This document shows positions 1 through 7,435 of a stretch of 64,000 nucleotides of DNA, in pieces. Origin of the DNA: Tetragenococcus sp041859945. Its GTDB lineage: Bacteria > Bacillota > Bacilli > Lactobacillales > Enterococcaceae. The translations under genes and the position numbers were made by a program. The notes under the pieces were generated by a model. The model worked only from the letters and a program-made list of their open reading frames with translations, ran no database searches and was not told where the DNA came from. Each line of letters begins with the position of its first letter. Position 1 is the stretch's first letter. The stretch lies in assembly GCA_041859945.1 (NCBI GenBank), contig JBFLGC010000006.1, positions 1 to 64,000 of the forward strand, read 5' to 3'.

Positions 1-539
1 GCTTGGGCCACATCCGAAATCCGTCCAAAGCTCGGTACTCTTTGATCTGATTCGGACTCAAAATACAAAGACTGGACGGCCAAAGAAGCCAGTGCCTGTT
101 TATCTTCCTCGATGCTCTTTAAATAAGCGAGCGTATTGGCTTTTTCCAACGCAAAGGTTTCGGCATCAAAAAGGCCATTCTTGATATTCGGTTGAAAAAG
201 CACTTCTTGTAAAAAGGCCACGCCTTTGTTAAAAATCGTTGCATCACCAACATATTTCCCGTTGACCAAAGAAAGCATTACGTTGACTTGATGGATATTG
301 CCTTTTTTACTGACATCCATACCAAATGATGCCCCATATAAATCAGCCAATTTCTCACTCAGTACTGTTTGCGTCGGATAATGTAGGCTGTTTGTCTCTA
401 AAAGACTCGTCAAAAAAGTGCGTTTTCCCGCCTGGTCTTTTTGATGCGCCGCTGAAAAACGCAAAAAAATCCGGATCGTTTTATATTTTTTAGTTGGAAT
501 CACTGTCACACGGACACCCGGTTGAATTTGTACCGTCAT
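1..539 (-). CDS. yfmF: M16 peptidase-like protein YfmF, N-terminal part (runs off left edge)
   Basis: The first 179 codons are visible and the rest lies outside the window. The protein starts MTVQIQPGVRVTV and resembles the YfmF member of the YfmF/YfmH pair of M16 (pitrilysin-like) proteins, which NCBI links to modification of elongation factor P. The zinc motif HxxEH expected near residues 30-50 is absent; the sequence there reads AAHQKDQAGKRTFL. This fits the catalytically inactive partner of such pairs. I chose the ATG that has GAGGTG nine bases upstream over an in-frame ATG two codons earlier, which sits too close to that ribosome binding site. Family by recognition; role from the family. 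Confidence 0.75.
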   Translation of the reverse strand, partial: MTVQIQPGVRVTVIPTKKYKTIRIFLRFSAAHQKDQAGKRTFLTSLLETNSLHYPTQTVLSEKLADLYGASFGMDVSKKGNIHQVNVMLSLVNGKYVGDATIFNKGVAFLQEVLFQPNIKNGLFDAETFALEKANTLAYLKSIEEDKQALASLAVQSLYFESESDQRVPSFGRISDVAQ

Positions 540-720
540 CACCATTCACCTCAAATTTATTCACTGCTATGATTATACCATATCGAAGCTTAGCGCCAAT
601 GTCTTTTCTCCAAAATCCGCCCTTTGTTTTCAGCAGATTTCTCATACAAGGCAAATTTATTTAAATTTTTGATAAATTTCGTTATACTACTCTTATACAA
701 AATTTAGGAGGAATTTAAGA

Positions 721-1185
721 ATGAAAAAAATGTTGGCTGAGTTTAAAGAATTTATCGCAGGCGGCGATGTCGTCGATTTAGCCGTTGGGGTCGTTATCGG
801 CAGTGCTTTTACCGCTATCGTTAACCAAGTTGTCGAAGGTCTGATTACGCCACTAATCGGTTGGATCGTAGCCGCTATTACCGGCTCCAAAGATCTAGAA
901 AGTTCCCTTTCGATTTTAGATGTCTCGCCAGCTTCAGGTGTCGTTTTCAAATTTGGTGATGTGATCAGTGCCCTTATTACTTTTTTGATTACCGGTTTTG
1001 TCCTTTTCTTAGTTGTCAAAGGCATCAACAAAATGAAATCAGTCCACAAAGCTGACGAGGGAATCGAAGAAAGTGTGCCATCTTCTGAAGATTATTTAGC
1101 TGAGATCCGCGACCTTCTACGTTTACAACAAGGGTTACCAATTGAAGTAGAAACAAGCGAAGAGAAAGAAGAAACGGAAGAATAA
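721..1185 (+). CDS. mscL: Large-conductance mechanosensitive channel MscL
   Basis: A 154-residue homopentameric membrane channel that opens under membrane tension during osmotic downshock to release solutes. The family signature is clear at the N-terminus: a short amphipathic helix (MKKMLAEFKEFIAGGDVVDL), then the pore-lining TM1 with AVGVVIGSAFTAIV. TM2 lies near residues 80-100 (FLITGFVLFLVVKGIN), and a charged cytoplasmic helix follows, ending in a run of Glu. A strong ribosome binding site (GGAGGAAT) precedes the ATG. The gene stands alone, divergent from the YfmF-like gene, and is followed by its own terminator. Confidence 0.95.
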   Translation: MKKMLAEFKEFIAGGDVVDLAVGVVIGSAFTAIVNQVVEGLITPLIGWIVAAITGSKDLESSLSILDVSPASGVVFKFGDVISALITFLITGFVLFLVVKGINKMKSVHKADEGIEESVPSSEDYLAEIRDLLRLQQGLPIEVETSEEKEETEE

Positions 1186-1212
1186 ACTGCTGTATCCTTA
1201 TCCTATTCGTTT

Positions 1213-1250
1213 AACTTAGCCCATAAAAGACGTCTGAGCTAAGTTTTTTG
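1213..1250 (+). terminator. Rho-independent terminator of mscL
   Basis: Arms AACTTAGC and GCTAAGTT flank a 17-base loop, and six T follow. It sits 27 bases after the mscL stop. Confidence 0.75.
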
Positions 1251-1313
1251 TTTTTGAACGATCCAAGGCCTAGGTGAACTCTCGATCATTTTCAGACAAG
1301 TTCAACTTTATTT

Positions 1314-1355
1314 AAAAAAACAACCTTGATCAGCTATCTGATCAAGGTTGTTTTT
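1314..1355. terminator. Bidirectional terminator overlapping the end of the GNAT gene
   Basis: Perfect 13-bp arms (CAACCTTGATCAG) with a 4-base loop, flanked by A7 on one side and T5 on the other, so it can act on both strands. The minus-strand acetyltransferase ends inside it: its last codons (Gln-Pro-stop) form part of the stem. Confidence 0.85.
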
Positions 1356-1776
1356 GCATTTGTATATGTTTGATACCATCTTCCAAATAAATATCAGAAG
1401 TTTGTTCAAAACCAAAAGAAGCATAGAAGTCATGGAGATAAGCTTGGGCCCCGATTTCGATGACTCGGCCGGGTCTGTTTTCAGCGATCCATTGTAAGAC
1501 TTCTTCCAATAACCGTTTGGCCAGACCCTGGTGACGCCATTTCTTATTGACAAGTACTCTGCCAAAGTGAACCTGTCCTTGTTCTTCATAAATACGCGCA
1601 TAAGCCACCGGAACATGTTCCTCTTCTAGCCAAAGATGAGTCGCACTTTTGTCGATGTCATCTACTTCCTGATAAGGGCAATTTTGTTCTACAACAAAAA
1701 CGGCCACCCGTAAAAAGAGTAATTTCTGATAATCGCTGACGCTCAATTCTTTAAAGTCCTTCACTCTTACTTGCAT
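1342..1776 (-). CDS. GNAT family N-acetyltransferase (ElaA-like)
   Basis: A 144-residue GCN5-related acetyltransferase that should move acetyl from acetyl-CoA to an unknown amine. It resembles the ElaA subgroup: N-terminal LFLRVAVFVVEQNCPYQEVDD, and the acetyl-CoA loop LVNKKWRHQGLAKRLLEE near residue 80-97, which is the V-x-x-x-x-R-x-x-G-x-G/A motif A. It also carries the GAQAYLHDFYASFGF segment typical of the ElaA C-terminus. It is a single gene with its own terminator. The substrate cannot be read from the sequence. Confidence 0.8.
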   Translation of the reverse strand: MQVRVKDFKELSVSDYQKLLFLRVAVFVVEQNCPYQEVDDIDKSATHLWLEEEHVPVAYARIYEEQGQVHFGRVLVNKKWRHQGLAKRLLEEVLQWIAENRPGRVIEIGAQAYLHDFYASFGFEQTSDIYLEDGIKHIQMQKQP

Positions 1777-1809
1777 CGATCGACCTACTATCGCTTATTT
1801 TTGGTCACG

Positions 1810-1839
1810 AAAAAAGAGCTCGCTTGAGCCAAGCTCTTT
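1810..1839 (-). terminator. Terminator of veg
   Basis: Read on the minus strand, AAAGAGCT, a short loop and AGCTCTTT are followed by T residues, 13 bases after the veg stop. Confidence 0.75.
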
Positions 1840-1851
1840 GCTATCCGTGTT

Positions 1852-2097
1852 TTATACAGCTTCTGACAAAAATTCGATTTCTACGGTCTTTGTCAAAATA
1901 TCCGAGTAGCTGTAGGATACCCGTTCAAATGAATTTTCTTCTGGATCAAGGTCTACGACGAAGACAGCCGGGTAGGTCTCAGTTAAAACACCACGGCGTT
2001 CAGTCTGGCGTTTCCGTCCGGTCTGTGCAACTAGCATGATTTCACTACCGATACGGTTTTCTAAATCTTCCTTGATCGATGCTAAAGTAACTGGCAT
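1852..2097 (-). CDS. veg: Veg family protein
   Basis: An 81-residue small protein matching the Veg family of Firmicutes. Conserved blocks are MPVTLASIKEDLENRIG at the start, RRGVLTETYPAVFVVDLD in the middle and SFERVSYSYSDILTKTVE near the end. In Bacillus subtilis, Veg is abundant and is reported to stimulate biofilm matrix genes by interfering with SinR; no SinR is visible here, so the role in this organism is open. An in-frame extension of 19 codons exists upstream. I reject it because GAGGTG lies six bases before the ATG used and because family members start there. Confidence 0.9.
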   Translation of the reverse strand: MPVTLASIKEDLENRIGSEIMLVAQTGRKRQTERRGVLTETYPAVFVVDLDPEENSFERVSYSYSDILTKTVEIEFLSEAV

Positions 2098-2216
2098 GGC
2101 ATTCACCTCATTTTCCACCTTACCACATTTTTCAGAAAATTTCAAGTTTACCATAAAATAAAATCAAATTCAACCCAAAAAAATGCTCACTTTTGCACAT
2201 TAGCTCCCCCAAAATA

Positions 2217-2780
2217 TTATTCATTTAAGCTGTACCTGGTCAACTTCCGCTTTGCACGATAACAAGCCTGTTGATGTGCGCGCCTATTACTTTGCGCCTT
2301 ATACCCCGCAACTTCTTCATTGATTAGACAATCGCTGAAAGCTTCTTGCTCAAATTTGGATAAATAATCGGAGCTCGTTTCGATCGCTTCTTTTAGGAGC
2401 AACTGTTGTAAGGGATCATCGTCACTGATCAATGATCTGACACCCTTGTCTTCAAGCCTTACCACATTGCGCTCCAAGGAAATCGTAGTGATATTGCTGC
2501 GATTTCGATAGGTCCATTGGCGCTTTAATCTCGTGACGATAAAATTTTTATAACAGATCTTGAAATATCTGCCTAAACTGATCCCAAAGTCTTCATCATA
2601 GCAGTCCACACATTTGTCAAATATAATAAAGCCCCACTGGAACCAATCGTCTTCTTCGAACAAATTCAGTTTATAGCGCCGTTGCAAGTAATAAACGACC
2701 GGATGGTAGATTTCATACAGATCCTTTAAAGCCAGCTCATCTCCGCTACGAGCTTTTCCATATAATTCCGCTTGTCGCAC
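2217..2780 (-). CDS. Sigma-70 family factor, SigH/ComX-like
   Basis: A 187-residue alternative sigma factor-like protein. Region 2 is visible around residues 30-90: DDWFQWGFIIFDKCVDCYDE, then GRYFKICYKNFIVTRLKR. A basic helix-turn-helix-like segment rich in Arg/Lys closes the protein. In Firmicutes sigH follows the cysS-mrnC-rlmB-rae1 genes, so its place here supports a SigH/ComX call. In this lineage such proteins are thought to act on competence genes; that is inference. Translation starts at GTG, eight bases after AAGGGAG. An 18-bp palindrome lies just upstream. The family is distant and no target promoters were identified. Confidence 0.7.
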   Translation of the reverse strand: MRQAELYGKARSGDELALKDLYEIYHPVVYYLQRRYKLNLFEEDDWFQWGFIIFDKCVDCYDEDFGISLGRYFKICYKNFIVTRLKRQWTYRNRSNITTISLERNVVRLEDKGVRSLISDDDPLQQLLLKEAIETSSDYLSKFEQEAFSDCLINEEVAGYKAQSNRRAHQQACYRAKRKLTRYSLNE

Positions 2781-2793
2781 TCAAAAAACTCCC

Positions 2794-2811
2794 TTCATCA
2801 TTAATGATGAA
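2794..2811. promoter_or_regulatory. 18-bp perfect palindrome before the sigma factor gene
   Basis: TTCATCATTAATGATGAA is a perfect inverted repeat whose near end is 13 bases before the GTG start and touches the ribosome binding site. It could be a repressor site or an RNA hairpin that hides the Shine-Dalgarno sequence. No known binding protein is recognised. Confidence 0.5.
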
Positions 2812-2879
2812 AAGAGCATAGCACAAAATGAAAGCCTTTTTTCTCATCTAAACGATCAATTCTTCACAAATCAGTCAGT

Positions 2880-3794
2880 CTACAAATCTTGAATATGATA
2901 GACGCTGTTATACCATAATTCTTCCGGTGAATAGGTATCTTTTTCGTTTAAAATCACTTGCCCACAAGGTTTGATCTGAACATCCGTGCCCAGCCAAGCA
3001 ACGGTTGGTGCTATCAACAATTTTTGCCAATTTTTTCCGGATAACGAACGTGTCATGGTCTCGCTTAAGTGGGAACGCAAATATTTGATCTCTCCATTGT
3101 CGAATTCTATTTTTAAAAAAGTCGCGGTAGTGCTAACTTTATGGGCTTTAGGGATAGTTGTCATTATTTGAAACTTTTTTGGCAATTTAGGACAGATTTT
3201 TTCATAAACTTTTTTGCTATCTGTTTGACCATATTCCTTTTGTGAGACCACGAAAACAGGCGTTTTAGGAAACCTCTTTTGGATTTCATTTAAAGCAAAA
3301 CTAAAATTCGGCATTAGTAGAATCAGGTCAGCATCCTTTCCAAATTGATCGATTTTGTTCGAACTATGACTTTCAACCATCATATTGTGACCCTTTTGTG
3401 CTAATAACTTTTCTAACTTCTCCGTGAGTGTTTGTGTCAAATACTGTCCTCGATCATTCATTAAGTTTGCTGTGATTTCAAACAACATCACTTTTCCCTG
3501 CTGAGATCGTTGGCTACTATTTGCTTTTGCCACAGTCTCTAGTTTTGTCATTTTGTCTCGTCCCTTCCAAAAATTTAGTTTCGGTTTCTTGACTCGCTTA
3601 TTGCCAAGAAGTTCATCAATAGAGACATCAAAAAACGCACTCAACTCCAATAACGTTTGCAAATCCGGTTGACTCTTATCACGCTCCCATTTCGAGATCG
3701 TCTGCGGGGTCACATTGAGTTTTTCTGCTATTTCTTTTTGCGTCATCCTTTTTGATTCTCGCAAGTTTCTTAAGCGCTTTCCTATCTCTACCAT
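2880..3794 (-). CDS. XRE-family regulator fused to a degenerate PTS EIIB-like domain
   Basis: A 304-residue protein. Residues 1-65 form an XRE/Cro helix-turn-helix (MTQKEIAEKLNVTPQTISKWERD). Residues about 100-200 align with the cellobiose/lactose EIIB fold: KVMLFEI, then ADLILLMPNFSFALNEIQ, then PVFVVSQKEYGQTDSKKV. The phosphate-accepting Cys of active EIIB (F-C-S-A-G) is replaced by Glu106, so the domain cannot be phosphorylated in the usual way. The last 100 residues are of unknown type. The start chosen has AGGGGGT upstream; a longer in-frame start would read through the leader. An inverted repeat near its promoter suggests autoregulation. It is probably a regulator, with ligand or partner unknown. 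Confidence 0.75.
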   Translation of the reverse strand: MVEIGKRLRNLRESKRMTQKEIAEKLNVTPQTISKWERDKSQPDLQTLLELSAFFDVSIDELLGNKRVKKPKLNFWKGRDKMTKLETVAKANSSQRSQQGKVMLFEITANLMNDRGQYLTQTLTEKLEKLLAQKGHNMMVESHSSNKIDQFGKDADLILLMPNFSFALNEIQKRFPKTPVFVVSQKEYGQTDSKKVYEKICPKLPKKFQIMTTIPKAHKVSTTATFLKIEFDNGEIKYLRSHLSETMTRSLSGKNWQKLLIAPTVAWLGTDVQIKPCGQVILNEKDTYSPEELWYNSVYHIQDL

Positions 3795-3854
3795 GATCCT
3801 ACCCCCTAAAATTTTTGTCTTCAATGAACGAATAGTTGAACAGGTGCTTTTGGC

Positions 3855-3873
3855 ACTCAACGAAACGTTGAGT
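3855..3873. promoter_or_regulatory. Inverted-repeat operator candidate upstream of the XRE regulator
   Basis: ACTCAACG and CGTTGAGT are perfect 8-bp arms around AAA. The repeat lies just downstream of the -10 element given next, about 60 bases before the regulator's start, where a bound repressor would block transcription. XRE proteins commonly repress their own gene at such sites. Confidence 0.6.
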
Positions 3874-3883
3874 AACCACTATT

Positions 3884-3913
3884 ACTATAGCATAATTTTT
3901 AAGAGACCTTCAA
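3884..3913 (-). promoter_or_regulatory. Promoter of the XRE-EIIB-like regulator
   Basis: Read on the minus strand: -35 TTGAAG, 18-base spacer, -10 TATAGT. The inverted repeat begins about ten bases downstream of the -10. Confidence 0.55.
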
Positions 3914-4020
3914 AAAGAACACCTACCTGCCTAAATTTGTAATTTTTAAACATTTCTCGTCCTTGGACCTCACTTTTTCTCTAGAAGGTTCAAGGCTATC
4001 GCTTCTGGCCCTTGCTTTTT

Positions 4021-4180
4021 CGCTAGAGACTTAGCTCTGATTACGCTTATTCGGAGCTTTCTCGCTGGTGACTTAGCTCTGATTACGTCTATTCGGATCT
4101 TTCTCGCTGGTGACTTAGCTCTGATTACGTCTATTCGGATCTTTCTCGCTGGTGACTTAGTTCTGATTACGTCTATTCGG
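4021..4180. repeat. 42-bp tandem repeat, about 3.8 copies
   Basis: Units start at 4021, 4063, 4105 and 4147, the last incomplete; the second and third are nearly identical. As the period is a multiple of three, one minus-strand frame (3970-4209, 79 codons) stays open and would encode a basic 14-residue repeat, RIDVIRAKSPARKI. I see no family resemblance for that product and no good ribosome binding site, so I record a repeat rather than a gene. TTGGACCTCACTT occurs on both sides of the array. Confidence 0.8.
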
Positions 4181-4268
4181 GGAGCTTGCTTTCCCTTTTC
4201 AAGGGCCACGTCTACCTTTCTTGGACCTCACTTCTCAAATTCAAAGGCCACAAACGCCGCTTTTGCGA

Positions 4269-4308
4269 TAAAAAGCCCTAGCAACCATTTAAAATGGCTA
4301 GGGCTTTA
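4269..4308 (-). terminator. Terminator after rae1
   Basis: On the minus strand AAAGCCCTAGC, an inner CCATTT/AAATGG pairing, GCTAGGGCTTT and a T-run. It ends the gltX-to-rae1 gene set. Confidence 0.8.
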
Positions 4309-4314
4309 GTCGTT

Positions 4315-4851
4315 TTATTTTTCGTTCTCACCTTGACTTAGCTCTCGCAATTTGGCTTCTAAATCTTGCAGCTGGTCGCTATTCCACGGCGAGTTGCGGC
4401 GAAAATTCGTATAGTGGAGCTCTTCTTGGTGTTGGCGGATCGTTTTTTCGGTTTTTTGAACCGCTTTGTAGAGTTCACGAGCAGAGGTCCGCAGGGCGCC
4501 TTGCGAAAAGACGACCCATTGCTCAGCCAAATCGCTTGTAGCCACCGTTACTTGCGTCAAAATCGTGTTGAGTTCGCCAGCCACGCGTTCGATATAGCTA
4601 TCAGCCGTTTCGCCTTCTTCGGTAAAAACGACTTCCAATTGATATTTCGAATAATTTTTAGTGATGCCCGGGACAAACTGGGCATCAAATACGACAATGA
4701 TCGGTAGGCCTTCATACTTAGCATAGTTCGATAACCGCTGCAACAACAGTTCGCGGGCATCTTCTAAATTATCTTGATTTTTCAACTTGACCAGCTCTGG
4801 CCATGCCCCGATCATATTATAACCATCGACGATAAGAAGTGGTTTTTTCAT
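4315..4851 (-). CDS. rae1: NYN-domain ribosome-dependent mRNA endonuclease Rae1 (YacP)
   Basis: A 178-residue PIN-like NYN-domain protein. Acidic active-site positions are visible at LLIVDGYNMIGAWPEL (residues 4-19), in IVVFDAQFVPG near 55, and in TEEGETADSYIERVA near 85-100. In Bacillus subtilis the orthologue Rae1 enters the ribosomal A site and cuts mRNA. Its start codon overlaps the end of rlmB by four bases, so the two are translationally coupled; the rlmB-rae1 order is conserved across Firmicutes. The charged C-terminal tail (LSQGENEK) is usual. Confidence 0.9.
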   Translation of the reverse strand: MKKPLLIVDGYNMIGAWPELVKLKNQDNLEDARELLLQRLSNYAKYEGLPIIVVFDAQFVPGITKNYSKYQLEVVFTEEGETADSYIERVAGELNTILTQVTVATSDLAEQWVVFSQGALRTSARELYKAVQKTEKTIRQHQEELHYTNFRRNSPWNSDQLQDLEAKLRELSQGENEK

Positions 4852-5633
4852 TGCACTCCCTCATTTCGCTGGTAAAAAGCTTCATACATCAACAAACCTG
4901 CCGCCACCGATGCATTCAAGCTTTGAACGTGACCGGTCATAGGGATCGTCAGCATTTCATCGACCTCTTTTTTAATGCCGGCGCTCATTCCTTGTCCTTC
5001 ATTGCCGATGATGAGGCAAATCGCCCCTGTAGCTTGCCACTTACGATAGGGCGTTCCTTGCATATCTGTCCCAAAGATCCAAAAGTTATTTTTCTTCAAG
5101 GTCTGAATCGCCTGACTTAAATTCGTGACGCGAGCCACAGGAATGTGTTCCACCGCGCCAGTTGAGGTTTTAGCGACGACTGAGGTGATCCCAACCGAGC
5201 GGTGCTTCGGAATAATGATGCCATCAACACCACTCGCATCGGCCGTCCGCAAGATCGAACCAAAATTATGGGGATCTTCCAGATTATCCAACATCAAAAA
5301 GAAAGGTGCGTCCTTACTTTGTTTCAATAGTTCCGCCAATTCTAAATAACGATAGGGCGTAATCGCCAGAACGAAGCCTTGGTGGACACCATGATTGCTC
5401 AAACTATCCAGCTTTTGCTTGGGCACCCACTTGACTGGGACCGCTTGTTCAGCGGCTAAACCTTTCAGTTGGTCGACCTTCTCATTGTGGGCATCTTCGG
5501 CCATAAAAAGCTTGTTGCCACGCCCTTCTTGCAGGGCTTCGGTCACGGCATGAAGGCCAAAAACGAAATCCTCCGCAGAGGATGCGTCTTGACGTTTTGT
5601 TTCACGTGAAACATTTTTCTGATTCTTTCTCAT
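4848..5633 (-). CDS. rlmB: 23S rRNA (guanosine-2'-O)-methyltransferase RlmB
   Basis: A 261-residue SPOUT-class (TrmH/SpoU) RNA methyltransferase that 2'-O-methylates a guanosine of 23S rRNA using SAM. An N-terminal substrate-binding domain (DFVFGLHAVTEALQEG near 22-37) is followed by the knotted SpoU domain with motif 1 LDNLEDPHNFGSILRTADA (near residue 115), motif 2 LIIGNEGQGM and motif 3 IPMTGHVQSLNASVAAGL. Its tenth codon region (Val-Ser-Arg-Glu-Thr) doubles as a perfect parS site. It overlaps mrnC upstream and rae1 downstream by four bases each. Confidence 0.95.
   Translation of the reverse strand: MRKNQKNVSRETKRQDASSAEDFVFGLHAVTEALQEGRGNKLFMAEDAHNEKVDQLKGLAAEQAVPVKWVPKQKLDSLSNHGVHQGFVLAITPYRYLELAELLKQSKDAPFFLMLDNLEDPHNFGSILRTADASGVDGIIIPKHRSVGITSVVAKTSTGAVEHIPVARVTNLSQAIQTLKKNNFWIFGTDMQGTPYRKWQATGAICLIIGNEGQGMSAGIKKEVDEMLTIPMTGHVQSLNASVAAGLLMYEAFYQRNEGVQ
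5598..5613. promoter_or_regulatory. parS site (ParB centromere)
   Basis: TGTTTCACGTGAAACA, an exact match to the bacterial parS consensus, embedded in the 5' coding part of rlmB. ParB loads here for origin segregation. Confidence 0.9.
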
Positions 5634-6022
5634 TTGTTTTCACCTACTTTTTCAATGCACCAAGTAATCAGCTCTTCCAGCCGTGCTTTTTGATCAGTCA
5701 AGTGCAAGAATCCCATTAAAGCCTCAAAACCGGTCGACATACGATAGGTTAAAATATCGGCATTTTTGGCCGAGGTATGACTTTTACTATTGCGTCCGCG
5801 CTTATAAAACTCTTCTTCCTCTTCCGTTAAAATCTTTTCCGCCAACATCGCCTCGACCAAGGCTGCTTGGGCCTTGGCCGAAACGTAATGAGTCGCCAAA
5901 CGATGCAGTTGGTTGGGGCGCGTGTTGCCTTGTGCCACTAAATGATCTCTGATGTACACCTCATAGATCGCATCGCCTACATAGGCCAAAGCTAGGCCAT
6001 TCAATTGTCGATAGTCTTTCAT
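5630..6022 (-). CDS. mrnC: Mini-ribonuclease III (MrnC)
   Basis: A 130-residue RNase III-like enzyme lacking the double-stranded RNA-binding domain; it trims 23S rRNA precursors. The catalytic signature is NGLALAYVGDAIYEVYIRDH (residues 8-27), with the conserved Asp. A second conserved acidic segment, LTEEEEEFYKRGRN, and SAKNADILTYRMSTGFEALMGFLHL complete the fold. It lies between cysS and rlmB as in other Firmicutes, nine bases after cysS. Confidence 0.93.
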   Translation of the reverse strand: MKDYRQLNGLALAYVGDAIYEVYIRDHLVAQGNTRPNQLHRLATHYVSAKAQAALVEAMLAEKILTEEEEEFYKRGRNSKSHTSAKNADILTYRMSTGFEALMGFLHLTDQKARLEELITWCIEKVGENK

Positions 6023-6031
6023 ATAACTCTC

Positions 6032-7435
6032 CTACTCTTTCTTCCAACGAGTTCCTTGCGGCGTATCTTCTAAGATGACACCTTGCGCTTTCAACATGTC
6101 GCGGATCTCGTCGCTTCTAGCAAAGTTCCGTTCTTTGCGAGCTTGTTCCCGTTCTCTGATCAAAGCTTCGATCGCCTCATCAGAAGCCGAATCCTCAAAA
6201 AGGATTCCGAAAATAGCCAATTGCTCCGTAAATTGCGCGCGCGCTGCTTGTAAAACAGGCGCCGATACAGAACTTTCTTCCACATAACGGTTGATCCATT
6301 TGGCCAGATCATAAATGACCGTGATGCCGTTGGCGGTATTGAAATCATCATCCATTTCGTCGATAAAGCGTGTTTTCAGTGCTGCTAACTCGGAAAACTT
6401 CACCGCATCATTGGCCAAATTTACCGCGGTATTTTTCAGACGAAATTGCGCATTTTCATAGGTGTTTTTTAGGCGATGTAGGTTTGTTTCCGCTTCTTTT
6501 ACTGTTATTTCGCTATAGCGAAGAGGACGACGATACTGGGTAGTCCCTAGGAAAAACCGTAGTACTTGCGGATCGATTTTCTGGATCATCTCATGGACAG
6601 TTACGAAATTACCTAGGGACTTACTCATCTTTTCATCGTCGTCACCGATCGTCACATAGCCATTATGCATCCAATAATTAGCAAAGGTTTGACCGGTTTT
6701 AGCCTCACTTTGGGCGATCTCATTTTCATGGTGGGGAAATTCCAAGTCTTGGCCGCCCCCATGGATATCGATCGTGTCTCCCAATAATTTCGTTGCCATG
6801 ACCGAGCATTCGATATGCCAGCCAGGTCGTCCTGCTCCCCAAGGTGATTCCCAAGAAATTTCATCAGGTTTAGCTGTTTTCCATAGGGCAAAATCAAGCG
6901 GATCCTCCTTACGATTTTGTTCGTCACCGGTCCTTTGACTGGCACCGACTTCTAATTCATCGATCGATTGGTCACTCAACTGGCCATAATTTTTAAATTT
7001 ACGGGTGCGATAATAGACATCTCCTAGCGCTTCATAGGCATAGCCTTTTTCGATCAACACCTCGATAAAAGAGATGATATCTGGAATATGATCCATCACG
7101 CGGGGATGTATGCCTGCTTTGACGTGAAGGGCTGCCGTATCTTCTTCAAAAGCTTTGATGAAACGGTCCGCAACTTCTGGCGCCGTCGTTTTCAGTTCTT
7201 TGGCGGCGCGAATGATTTTGTCATCGACATCGGTAAAATTCGAGACATAGTGCACTTCATAGCCCCGATATTCAAAATAACGGCGGATCGTGTCAAAAGC
7301 GACCGTGCTACGGCCATTACCGATATGGATATAATTATACACGGTCGGACCGCAGACATACATGCGAATCTTACCTGCTTCGATCGGTTTAAATTCCTCT
7401 TTTTCTCTGGTCAAAGTATTGTAAATTTTGATCAT
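6032..7435 (-). CDS. cysS: Cysteinyl-tRNA synthetase
   Basis: A 467-residue class I aminoacyl-tRNA synthetase charging tRNA-Cys. Cys28 of the zinc site is in MYVCGPTVYNYIHIGN, which also holds the HIGH-type motif HIGN; the zinc ligands Cys and His recur in WHIECS and GGGQDLEFPHHENE. The KMSKS loop reads KMSKSLGNF. Length is normal. It overlaps cysE by four bases, and both should be governed by the upstream T-box leader, which senses uncharged tRNA-Cys. Confidence 0.97.
   Translation of the reverse strand: MIKIYNTLTREKEEFKPIEAGKIRMYVCGPTVYNYIHIGNGRSTVAFDTIRRYFEYRGYEVHYVSNFTDVDDKIIRAAKELKTTAPEVADRFIKAFEEDTAALHVKAGIHPRVMDHIPDIISFIEVLIEKGYAYEALGDVYYRTRKFKNYGQLSDQSIDELEVGASQRTGDEQNRKEDPLDFALWKTAKPDEISWESPWGAGRPGWHIECSVMATKLLGDTIDIHGGGQDLEFPHHENEIAQSEAKTGQTFANYWMHNGYVTIGDDDEKMSKSLGNFVTVHEMIQKIDPQVLRFFLGTTQYRRPLRYSEITVKEAETNLHRLKNTYENAQFRLKNTAVNLANDAVKFSELAALKTRFIDEMDDDFNTANGITVIYDLAKWINRYVEESSVSAPVLQAARAQFTEQLAIFGILFEDSASDEAIEALIREREQARKERNFARSDEIRDMLKAQGVILEDTPQGTRWKKE

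Noticed and set aside
693..1049. 118-codon minus-strand ORF opposite mscL
   Set aside because: Antisense shadow of a clear MscL gene; composition is of low-complexity Thr/Pro/Ser type and no ribosome binding site is present.
4021..4180. CRISPR array
   Set aside because: Units are contiguous tandem copies without unique spacers; the other tandem arrays fail for the same reason.
3970..4209. Real gene for a repeat protein
   Set aside because: Open frame follows from the 42-bp period; no start signal; kept as a repeat only.
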